From Trebouxia sp. TZW2008 (Eukaryota > Chlorophyta > Trebouxiophyceae > Trebouxiales > Trebouxiaceae), in the NCBI GenBank assembly GCA_002118135.1, contig BDIU01000051.1, forward strand, positions 62,001 to 126,000: DNA of 64,000 nucleotides, given 5' to 3'. The notes under the pieces are model-generated. The model searched no databases. It was not told the DNA's origin and saw only the letters and a program-made list of their open reading frames with translations. The translations under genes were made by a program, and so were the position numbers. Shown piece after piece: positions 10,401-19,700 of this stretch. How positions within the stretch are numbered: position 1 is the stretch's first letter; every line of letters starts with the position of its first letter.

Positions 10401-12391
10401 TCAAGATTGTCTTGGTGACATAATTTTACTCTGTCAAATTTGAGACCAGGCTGCATCAAAAGGGCTTGCTAGCATGTCAGCCACATCCTGACGTCGTGTT
10501 GTTGCAGCTGCACCTGAACAACAGTGGCCGCACACAAAGCAACTTTACTCGGCCAATCAACAGTATGAAATGTGATATCCCTGCTTTGCCCATGTACTTT
10601 AAGAAGCAGGCAGAAGCTGCAACATGCATGATATTGCAGACAATACACAAGCTAAGGGCAAGCCGCTAAATGTTTGTCAGCTGCACAGCTGAAGGGACAC
10701 AGCAAGGATTGCCAAAGATTCATGACAGGAGAGATGCATAAGCTATATGACAGGAACGTGAAGTAATTCCAAAAGCTGTGACTACCACTACCGACCCTAG
10801 GTTCACTAGAAAGCAAGCGTTAGGAAACAGCATCAAGCAGCAACTATTGAGAAGCGACATAGCAAAGGAAGCGCTGGAAAGCAGGCAAAAGGCAGAAGCA
10901 GGCATGATGTTGCAGACAACACAAACATCAGCGGCAAGCAGATGTCACTTGCAGTAATTGCTCAATGCAAAGCAAAGTACCTCCAACAGCCGTGATACCA
11001 ACTACTGACCCCAGCGTCAGCTCCAGAGCAGTGTACTTTGGTCGTAGCAACTCCTTGCGCAGTCTAGCCAGCGCTGCTGCATCTGCTTTCTGGCTGTACA
11101 GGTGTGTGAGCAGCAGGAACTGCTGAGACGCCCGCGCATCGGCTTTCACCTGTCAGGCAACGCAGCTTTGAGACCCATCTTGCATGCATATGATGTGCAT
11201 GCATTTGACTTGCATGAATGTGATTCAGAGAAAGTGGACTTTTGTGCTTACACATGCATGCTGACTACCAGGTGGCTGCATAAGCCAGCAGACAGCATCA
11301 TCATCATCTAGCCAGACTCTGATAAGGCTAGTGCAGACTAGGGGCATTGCTGTGGAGCCCAACTTGGCATCACTTGGGCTTTGCTCATGCGCTGCTGCAT
11401 CACTGTGCCATGTGCTATCAAGCAATTGCAATACAAGTCAGAAGCTGCTCAACGCATCACACAATCAGCACTTCTGCTAGTCAGAGTACATACCAGAAAA
11501 TAGCTGCTCAGAGCAGCTGCTCTACAACAAGCACCAGTGTGACTGCAAAACTTACTCTGGCCAACATCTCAGCACCATCTCTGCTGTTGACATCTGACAT
11601 GATGTCCATGAGCTGTGTGACAGTGTACGACACAATGCAGTCAACAATGTCTGCACTTGTCCAGTACTCTCCTGCATCACATGTATGTGTCTGTCAGCTA
11701 TCAGCCAGCAGTGGAACCATGTACGAGCCACTTCAAAGGAGTGTGGTTGGCTCCGCAGTCAGCGCTAACCAAGTTGAGTTCACTTGATATGATCAGCTTA
11801 CCAAACTGAGCGTCCCAATTGTCATCATTGCACTTTATCCTTTCTTGAAAGTTGCGCAGGCAGATTGTCAGATGCCCTGGTCGGCAGAGATCAACGATGA
11901 AGTGTCCCCTGCTTTTGCCTGATGACCGGGCATGGTCATTGTAATCATCATATGCAGCTTGCATCTGCACAATAACACAAGTAAAGTGAGCTTGCAAAGG
12001 ACAAGAGCCTGTCAATCCTGATAGAGCGCGACAAATTTGCACACAACGCATATGACATGCATATTTTTTGCTCACAACGCCTTGTCACCATCTGGACATA
12101 CAAGACCATATGCGCAGGCAAGAAAGCTTGCCTGCATTCTGATGGTGGTTTTGCCGGAGCCTCTCTTTCCAAAGAAGATATAAGTCGTCTCTGCATCATC
12201 ACGCTCGTGAAGCTCTAGAACCTAACTAGCGCTCCGCACCAGCGCTTGCTATGCTCACCTGAAGGGCGAAAGCCTTGCAGGTCGGAGTGCACGTAGAGTG
12301 AGCTGCCATCGTGAAAGGTCTTCTCGGCAGTCCTGTCAGTAAAGGGATTGCGGCTAAGACCGAACTGCTTCAGTACGTCGGTGGAGGGCAT
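7444..12391 (-). CDS. P-loop NTPase of unknown function, 556 aa
   Basis: Eleven exons on the minus strand (12391-12259, 12214-12132, 11964-11802, 11671-11556, 11149-10981, 10377-10166, 9820-9671, 9164-9036, 8654-8502, 8148-7954, 7611-7444) give 556 residues with every phase closed. A Walker A motif GKRGSGKT sits at residues 60-67, preceded by TTYIFF. A hydrophobic strand ending in acidic residues, LAVFGDCFDE at about 376-385, is the likely Walker B. A hydrophobic segment (ITIATAAVALAGGFAYY) near 255-275 may cross a membrane. The C-terminal part has a charged stretch RHFVRDLTWSRHQLEELAERRF resembling the helical region of STAND-like or Sll1717-type P-loop ATPases; that likeness is from memory and weak. 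No further function can be assigned. Intron 2 uses a GC donor. It is head-to-head with TAP46. Four introns hold copies of adjacent exon edges. Confidence 0.85.
7873..7912 (-). repeat. copy of the 3' end of NTPase exon 8148-7954
   Basis: The segment TGAACAGGTCAGCAAA plus AACACCCCTAGGACGTCATA repeats the exon end TGAACAGGTCAGCAAA plus GACGCTCCAAGGACATCTGA located 85 bases away. It lies downstream of the exon in transcription direction, inside the last intron. Confidence 0.7.
8401..8460 (+). repeat. dispersed repeat family R1, copy 2
   Basis: CCTAGCTGGGCCTCCTGAGC, then CTGCCTAGCACACGCTGCAA, then TGAACA, in an intron of the minus-strand NTPase, so inserted antisense to that gene. Confidence 0.6.
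9313..9411 (-). repeat. upstream copy of NTPase exon 9164-9036
   Basis: About 97 bases match the acceptor and first 26 codons of the exon 235 bases away. On the minus strand it reads LSQDQVDT, then RSSCIGISAHQKLELLASL, nearly identical to the functional exon (RSICIGISAHQKLELLSSL), then diverges. The acceptor GTCGCAG is kept; no matching donor follows. Confidence 0.8.
10440..10510 (-). repeat. upstream copy of NTPase exon 10377-10166
   Basis: Bases 10443-10510 repeat the 5' part of the exon (GACCAGGCTGCATCAAAAGG, then GCTTGCTAGCATGTCAGCCA), with the same acceptor-side sequence in a nearly identical block 130 bases upstream in the transcript. Small indels break its frame. Confidence 0.75.
10600..10910 (-). 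repeat. decayed tandem copy of NTPase exon 11149-10981 end and intron
   Basis: Around 10745-10805 the minus strand reads LGSVVVVTAFGITS, a decayed version of LGSVVGITAVGGT from the functional exon about 230 bases away. Flanking intron blocks (GATATTGCAGACAATACACA versus GATGTTGCAGACAACACAAA) repeat with the same spacing, so a unit of about 270-300 bases was duplicated. Confidence 0.7.
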
Positions 12392-12718
12392 CTCTGATCA
12401 CAGTCGTAGCTGAGGTCAAACTCTGGTGAGGCACGCTTGAGACAGTTCGTTAACAGCAGTCAGCGCTGATTCACGCGGGCAACGCGCACATACTGTCAAG
12501 GCAAGATTGTCGACGCGGCATTGACGTCGGTATCGCTGCGGCACTGTCAGCACTTTTCTCGCTCTCGAAACTAGGTTGAGTTGACCGAGGCCTTCGGGGC
12601 ACTTTGGTGGTACCGGCCCTTGCGCCTTGCGAGCTAGTTGCGCTCTCGCGCGTAAACAGGCTATGCTGAAAGCCGTGCCGCTTGCTGTGATCTGTGTTCA
12701 GCCCTCGCCTTGCGGCAA
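12392..12718. promoter_or_regulatory. shared intergenic space of a divergent gene pair
   Basis: Only 327 bases separate the start codon of the minus-strand NTPase from the proposed start of TAP46, so promoters and both 5' leaders must fit here. The stretch is richer in CG dinucleotides (for example CGTCGG, TCGACGCGG, CGCGCGTA) than the surrounding introns. No TATA box was identified. Confidence 0.5.
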
Positions 12719-15352
12719 ATGCTTATTTCAGGAAGCGAGGTATGCCCGCTGTTGTTGCATGCACGCTGACCTGCGCTCATTTTGCCTTGTTGTCTTGCTT
12801 CGCCCTGACATAGGCAGCGACACAACCTCTGTATTTCACAGAATTTGTCCTTACCAGCACTATATCAACAAGCAAGTCGATGTCATCAGCATACGACAGA
12901 GGAGACAGGAGTCCCTGATGAGACCGTACTCAAGGTGACACAAAGCAACAACACTCGCTCGTTGCTCAGCTTGAGTGACAGTTGCTGCAAATTTTCATAC
13001 ACTTGCAGGCGGCAGAGAGAGCAGTTCAGCACTGCCAAACAGCTGTTGACGAGCTAGCCCTGTTTTCCAGCAACGAAGATGCTGAGGACATAGCAACAGC
13101 AGGTGTGTACTGGACCAACATCCTGAAGCACTTTACAGCGTGTGAGTGACTGCTGGCCATATTGCTGCAATGCAGATCTCAAATACTTGCTGCTGCCGGC
13201 CATGCACGGCGATGTACTGGGGCAAACAAACATACGGGAGCCTGAGGTGCGCAGACACATGTTGCAGTCTGCAATGCAACATTACAGCAGGTGCTGGCCC
13301 TAGCATTCTGTCGCATTGCAAATCAAGAATTCTTGCAGTCTGTAATATACAAGCACAGCATGTGCTGGCCCTGACATCTTGCAATCTGCAATGCAGCATT
13401 ACAGTATATGCTGACATTGAGAGCATGTAATCTGCAGTGCAACATTACAGCACATGCTGACTCCAACAGCACGTAATCTGCATTACAGCCTTGAAGTGTC
13501 TGCTGGCCTTGAGATCTTTCTATCTGCTCTGCAACGTCTCAGCAGCTTTTGACGCCAAGATCTGGTTTACGTGAAGCATAGCTAGACAGAACTGCTGCAG
13601 CAACACTGTACGTTATATGCAGGTTTTTGACAGTATGTGGTCAGTATGGCCTGCTGTCAAAAGAGGCTAAAGCAGCTGCCAGACTTGGCGGTCAAGAGCC
13701 TCTGGACCAGAACACCAGGCGGCAGCAGAAAGTGCAGCGCTTCAAAAGTGAAAGAGAGATCAAAGCCAGACTAGCAAATGCACAGATGAAGCGCATGCGC
13801 ACTGCTCAGCTTGAAGCAGAGGTATGTAAGAGAGCGTGTGATTTACTGCCGATTGTGGCTTTGCTACATCTCACTTAACAACATCAGATTGCGTGTGCGC
13901 CAGTTGTGTTGCACCGTCAAGCTCATACGTGCTACGTATGCGGAGGCAAGCCATCAAAAGCTGAGTATCTTGCTAGCTCTGCTTGGCGAACATACGTAAT
14001 ATTGCACAATGTCAGATATATCTTCCTGCCCAAATATGGTCCTTTTATCTGTCCTGCAGTGGATCTGACATACAAAGAGTTGCAACACACAAATTGCAAG
14101 CTTCCTGAGGCACCGAACTGGTCGGAGACAAGAATGCCCCAGAACGTACTTGGCTGAGCCTGCTGAGCCTGTGTAGCACACATTAATCTGAGCGAAATGA
14201 ATGAGGCGCTGTGCAATGCATTGACTGCGTCTTTGATGGCAGCTTGTTATGATGTAGGATGGCAACAGCATTGAAGAAGACGAGGAGTCTGACAGGGAGA
14301 CGCAGCTGCTGCTGATTGAGCTGCAGATAATGAAGGCCATAGAGCATAAACAAATGCTGCAGCAGGTGAGCAATCAGCGCTTTCAAGACTGGTCAGTGCA
14401 GCATATAGCCCATCAACGTGTTGTAGTCAATGCTTTGCATCTTGCGCTCAATAGACGAGCTAGTTCTTTCAGGTTGAATGGCACCAAATGGGTAATGGAC
14501 CAACTAATCGACATTACCAGTATTTGCTATTTGCGCCATGGAAGTGTTGTGCCTGTAGCATCAGTGTACACAGCTTTTTGCTGCCAAAAATGCATTGCTC
14601 TGCTGCTGAAAAAAGCTAATGACTGTCAGGAGATAGAGCTCTTGCAGCATGCAGCAGACAATCCACAGACTGCACAACAGCATCAGCAAGCCCGCCCTCC
14701 GCCCCCAGACATCATGCAGCACCTATTGGGTGCTGCAAATAGTCTGCAGCAGCAGCGCCAAAACATGCAGGCACAAGTTTTCAGACCCACAGTAGCATTG
14801 CCAACAGTCAGCGTCGAACAGCAGGTAGACATCCTGTTGTGCTTGGTGACCAGTGCGCACAGTGTCTTTTGCCTGGAAGACATTTGTATGCATTTCTGTT
14901 ATCGATTGTGTCATACACATAGACCAGCCACCAGCATTGTGTTGCATCCATGCCCAAAACTATACAATTGGCAGCATTGATGAGTGTTATAACAATAGCT
15001 CAGCAGCAAGACGTCAGCTTGTGGCTTAATTAAAATGTTGCATATCTGCACCTTGACAGTGTGTGCATCAAATGTCATTGAGTCTGTACCATTGTGTGCG
15101 CTGAAGCTGCTAGCTGCTCAGAAATGCATTGAGCATTATGCTCAAAACCTAACATTGGAAACCTGTACTCAGGGCTTGGTGGAGTTACAAAGGATGCAGC
15201 AGCGAGAAGCAGCATCAGCTTCCCGGCAGGTCCCACCAGATGACTCTGATGATGAAAACGATGCCAAAGTCGACAAGCAGAGAGCAATGGATGACTGGAA
15301 GGATGCAAACCCAACTGGTTGGGGGAACAGCAAACTACGGCCAACTGCCTGA
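12719..15352 (+). CDS. TAP46: PP2A regulatory subunit TAP46/alpha4 (TAP42 family), 334 aa
   Basis: TAP42/alpha4 proteins bind the catalytic subunits of PP2A-type phosphatases and link them to TOR signalling in the cytosol. Eight exons (12719-12739, 12842-12934, 13009-13102, 13176-13290, 13623-13821, 14258-14365, 14630-14824, 15173-15352) give 334 residues with all phases closed. Human alpha4 is of similar length and Arabidopsis TAP46 is longer. Family motifs are LSLPALYQQA near the N-terminus, ELALFSSNEDAEDIATADLKY, LLLPAMHGDVLGQ, REPEVRRHMLQSAMQHY, the basic RRQQKVQRFKSEREIKARL stretch, RETQLLLIELQIMKAIEH, and the C-terminal acidic DDSDDENDAKVDK followed by MDDWKDANPTGWGN. The first exon codes for only seven residues (MLISGSE) and is the least certain. 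The intron after exon 4 contains a minisatellite made of exon 4's donor end. Confidence 0.93.
13262..13500 (+). repeat. five-unit array built from a TAP46 exon donor end
   Basis: The last 29 bases of exon 13176-13290 (GCAGTCTGCAATGCAACATT then ACAGCAG) and the following GTGCTGGCCCT recur as degenerate units of about 45-75 bases starting near 13335, 13381, 13429 and 13470. Each keeps the pattern TCTGNAATGCANCATTACAG followed by a GT-containing ATGCTG or GTGCTG. Several units therefore still look like donor sites. Confidence 0.8.
14148..14210 (+). repeat. dispersed repeat family R1, copy 3
   Basis: This copy reads CTTGGCTGAGCCTGCTGAGC, then CTGTGTAGCACACATTAATC, then TGAGCGAAATGAATGA. Sister copies are at 126-186 and 8401-8460 on this strand and 32895-32957 on the other, with a truncated relative at 53795-53830. 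Shared core: GGGCCTGCTGAGCCTGCC, then TAGCACACG, then ATGAATGA. Confidence 0.6.
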
Positions 15353-15884
15353 TCAGCTGCTTGCATTCCTCAAGCCATGCAGCCGTAGCATTGTGCCCAT
15401 ATGCATGTAAATTCACAGACATTCAGGCCAGGGTTGAATTATCTGATCCAAGTCACTTGAGCTCGTCACAACAGGCGAGGGGGTCCTGTCAGGAATATTT
15501 ATGTACAACAGGCTGTGGTGCAGGAGATGATGTTGCCTGACTCCACTGCATGCCAGCAGTCTCCTGCAGTGACTGCTGCGCAGTCATTGCTGATAGCACC
15601 AGAGACCAAGAATGCCATCTTGCAGTCATGACAAAGAGCTGAAAGTCGTTTACAAATGATGAGACAAGGCAAATTGTGACGTGCAACCTGCAAAACATGT
15701 ACAGGAAAGCATTGATGCCTTTGGCAGTAGGGATAGTTTGAATACCATGGACGTCAGCTATGTGAGGCTCACCAGTAGGCCCAGAGAAGATGAATGCATG
15801 TTTGGTGACAACACGCATCCATCTTCTTTGTACTGCTTTGACAACAAGCTCGAAGGCTAACGTAAGCTGTTTTCCACAAGGCAG
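15353..15884. other. intergenic region after TAP46
   Basis: No gene is supported. A TGTAA motif, the usual polyadenylation signal of chlorophyte algae, occurs near 15404, about 50 bases after the TAP46 stop. Open frames on the minus strand here run into the poly-C tract and have no recognisable protein. Confidence 0.4.
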
Positions 15885-16582
15885 GGTACTTTGCGAAATT
15901 AAGTAATTTTGCAAAGCGAAATACGAAACTATTTCGCCCGGGTATCGCCGGGGGCCCCCCCCCCCCCAAGGCGAAACTAATAGCCCAGCAGTATTATAGG
16001 GTTTGCCGCCTGCGGCATTAGCGCTGTGCAGCGCCATTTAGGACGTCGAACGGGCCCTGATGGCGCTCAGCGGTTGCTTCACAAAACAATGGACCAGCGT
16101 GATATTGAAAATCTCATCACAGTAGACGACGATGACGTTGAATGTAGTGATCTTGGCACTAGTGCATCAACAGTAGGCGGTGCAGTAACTAAAAAGCGTA
16201 AAATTGGCCGGCCTCTTGGTCAGCAGCAATGAGCAATTTGGTGTCAATGATGTATTGCAGGGTTTGTAGGTGTAGTCAGTTGCCCATTCATGCAGTACAT
16301 GTGCCAGCTTTGCCATCTAGCACGCTAGAACGAATGACTATCTTGCTTGTGCCTGAACTCATGTGTGGCGTTATTTTGATTCACATCAGCTTACAGTTGC
16401 GCTGAGGTCCGCACCATTGACCATTCGATATGAAAGCGTGAACAGATGCAGCTCGTTGAGACGAGCATTTTGCGGCCTTGAAAAACTTCTGAGTCACAGT
16501 CTAGCCTATTTCGCTGCATTTCGCCCTGATTGTTTCGCCCTTTCGCCCTTTCGCCCTCGGCTCCTGAATTTCGCACCGTATC
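15885..16582. mobile_element. putative non-autonomous DNA transposon with inverted ends
   Basis: The left end GGTACTTTGCGAAATT (near 15886) and the right end AATTTCGCACCGTATCC (near 16567) are inverted relatives sharing TGCGAAATT. Both ends are followed inward by further CGAAA/TTTCG motifs, including four TTTCGCC-type direct units at about 16520-16555. Inside are a GC-rich block with a 14-base C run (about 15952-15966) and a short ORF with basic motifs. No transposase domain is present and no target-site duplication could be confirmed by eye. Confidence 0.4.
16089..16232 (+). CDS. short ORF with acidic stretch and basic KKRK/GRP motif (47 aa)
   Basis: An unspliced ORF of 47 residues has an acidic run (VDDDDVECSD) followed by TKKRKIGRPLGQQQ. 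KKRK is a nuclear-localisation-type motif and GRP is the core of an AT hook, so a DNA-binding remnant is conceivable. It lies inside the putative transposon and could be the leftover N-terminus of a transposase. It could also be chance; nothing identifies a family. Confidence 0.3.
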   Translation: MDQRDIENLITVDDDDVECSDLGTSASTVGGAVTKKRKIGRPLGQQQ

Positions 16583-16718
16583 CTGCCACCAGGCTGGCAA
16601 ACATCTTTTGAGTTCTGCTTTAGCTTCCAAAACCTCGAAGCCCCAGATGTGACAGTCACCAAGGTCGCATCGGGTCAACTCGCTCGGTGATACTCGGCGC
16701 TTGGCAGTCTTGCGCAAA

Positions 16719-19700
16719 ATGCCTCGTAGAAGGAAAGGGGCTGACCAGGGCCCCGGCAATGCTCCAGACAACCCTGCAGCTGGTAAGGTTTGCAAGTCAA
16801 GACCATCTTCAAAACAGTTTAACCCCCAAGTGTGCCGCTGCTAATCGGCGTTGCTGCTCAATAAACGTAGGCTCGGAGGGCTCAAGTGCATGGCATGTTT
16901 TGCCTCAATACGTCCTGGCTCAGGTGGTTTTCGGCAGGACCAGCCTTGCCTGCAGCATGCGAGGAGTTTGCAAGGCTTGGCGCGAGCAAGCAATGGCCAG
17001 CGTTGTCACCAGCGAAATCACTCTTGCCTCTGCAGCAGCACAAAGCAGCCTGGCAGCCTGGCTGCAGCATTACGGCCAGCTCCAGACACCTGTCCCCCGT
17101 AGTATGCGCAACAAGGACTTTGCAGCGCTCCAACAGCTTTTGGGGTCCTTGGTCATGGTCAGCTGCAGAGCTCTTGCTGCACTAGCGGAGCTGGGTATGC
17201 CGCTGGAAGCCATCCCATTGATTGCCTGCAAATGCCTTTCTGAAGTGGAGTTTGAAGCGTATTTTGGCGCCAGCGCACCGCAGAATGTCGACAAAATGTA
17301 CCGCAGCCTCAGCAGTTGGCTTTTGGAATCAGCTGAAAATGCTAAAGAATTGGACCAGCTCAACACGCTCTGGCGCAGGGACGATTCATTGCGTGGTCCT
17401 GCCTTATTGAACCTCCTCCTCACAGGCATCAAATCATCTTCCTCAAACTTTGCTGCCACTGCAATGGAAGACTTGCAAAGGATCATTGTGCAAGCTGCCA
17501 AGTCTTGGACAAACCCCTCAGCCACACCAAAGCCGTGGCAGCAGATACATGTCCAGGTACAGCACATCAGCTGTCTCAAGCTGTTTGCCTGGGCCAACTT
17601 CAGCTTTGACAGCATTGGTGGCACACCTTCATTCTCAAGAGACATGCAGCTGGGCGATAGCTTATGGCGGGGAATGCAGACAGCCAACATCTCTTCCTTG
17701 GTTCTGGGCGAGTTCGTCAGCGAGGATTTCATCACCAAGCTGCCATTCATTCACACCCCATACCTGCCCAAGATTTCAGGCATAGACGGCCTGCAGTATC
17801 TGCAGTCACTCACACTGCATCTGAACCTGTGGGGTGTGTACAACCTGTTTCAGAGCGGCAGCAGCAGCGAGGGCCATGTGGGTTGCCTGCAAGTCCTACA
17901 CCAGCTGACTTCCCTCACTCTGACAGCCAGTGAAGTTGCGCCAACTGGGCCCCCCAGAAAGCACAGCGTTCCAGCAGACAGGCTGTTGCACAACCTGCCC
18001 TACAGCATCCAGTCTGTGTCCCTGTGCAACTTCCGACAGAGGTGGAAAGCGTTCCATGGGCTGTCTTGTAGGCCCAAGTTGGTCAGCTTAGACTTATCAT
18101 CTTCTGCTTGCATCCTGCCACCGCCAAAAGCATGGTCTCAGCTGCAGCACTTGAAGTTGACTGACTCATTAGTGTGGTTGGAGCCCAATCAGCCGTTCCA
18201 GTTTTGCCTTTTGCCCCAGCTGAGCGTGCTCGACTTGAACCGATGCGCATTCCGGCAGATGGACAGACCACACAACTTGGCGCATCAGCACATTCAGGCT
18301 CCAGGCAGCATTGAGTCGCTGAACCTGCTCTCAAAGTGTGTCAAGGTAAAAATGGTGGTGACAAAGCCTGGCTATGCAAACAAAATGAAGCATGTGCCCT
18401 TTACAAAATGAAGCCATGCTGCTTTGGAGCTCAAGCAGATACAACAGGAAATGATGGTGTTTTCTACAACATGTACTTGACTCATTGTAATGCCCCAGAA
18501 ACACATGCAGCCAGCTATCACCATGCATTCATTGCTGCGCTCTGTGATGCATACATGCCCCAAACCTCTCTTATGTGTGATGTAGTCTTTCACAGTAGTG
18601 GACATTCCGATTGCATTCATTTTGGTCTTGTGTGTCATGCATTCCTTCTCGATTACAGAGCCTTTGACTGTACCTCAACACACACAAGCAAGTGTATGCG
18701 TGTGCCTTTCACCACATGCATTCGACTGATGATAGTGATTGCAAACAATGCGCCACAACATGGTCTTGTGTGTTATGCAGTCTTTCGCGGTGACACAGCC
18801 TCTGACTGCACTCACCTCTCTGGCTCTGCAAACAGCCTGTGAGGTCAAGGATGCAGCCTTTCTTCTTCCTCAGATGCCAAAACTGAGGGTGACTTTTGAC
18901 ACCCTTAGTAAGGTGTATCATGGTGAGTGGTGGCCACAGCTCAGGACTCTTCACAGCAAACTGCCCCGCAGATGTGGCCTGGCCGTGGCAGGGCTGTACC
19001 CCACAGCCCTGGAGGTGCTGCATTTGCACAGTGAGAGTTTTGAACCTGTCCTGATCACCACTGACAAGGTCTCTGGTCAGTCCAGGCCATACCCACATGC
19101 GGTAAGACTCCATCACTTGCTTTCTGTTTGACCATGTCAAGTCAGCAGTGACTGCTTTTGTCCTGCAGTGAATTACCATCAATGCTGCAACTGCTCTTAA
19201 CAGCATGACTTATGCACTTTGGTTTTCTTACCCAGAGCACCAAAAGTTTTGCAATGCATACTGAGAGTCCTGAACCTGTGCTCATCACCACTGACAAGGT
19301 CTCTGGTCAGTCCAGACCATACCCACACGCAGTAAGAGTCTATCACAGCAAGTCTGTCAACCTCTCTCGCCATCTTGTGTGTCATACCTGCTGTACGGTC
19401 GATCATCTTCAAATGATGGGATCTAGTCTCAGCAAGTCTAGCAGCAATTGTGATCTCAGCAAATCAGGCAGCAAGTCCCGTAACATATAACTGGCTACAT
19501 CTTTCAGTGGATTTGCTGAGGGCTCTTCTTCCACCATATGAACGCGGTCTAATTCAGCTCGCATTGGTGGTATCATGGAATGACTAGTTTCAGCAAGGCT
19601 ATCACTTGCTTGCAGTGTGGCCATCTCATGCCAGCAATGAGATCTTGCATCTACGCAGAAGCTGCTTGTGAATCTATGCTGTAGATGATTTTCAAGGGCT

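Noticed and set aside
15489..16037. 182-codon minus-strand open frame (WGGGGPRRYPGE region)
   Set aside because: It crosses the poly-C tract and the inverted-repeat end of the putative transposon, has no family likeness, and depends on the homopolymer length.
17070..17750. 226-codon minus-strand open frame
   Set aside because: Lies wholly within the large coding exon of FBL-A and mirrors it.
18336..18842. 168-codon plus-strand open frame
   Set aside because: Covers the FBL-A intron with the exon-3 acceptor copies; the real coding frame resumes at 18781 in a different register, matching paralogue B.
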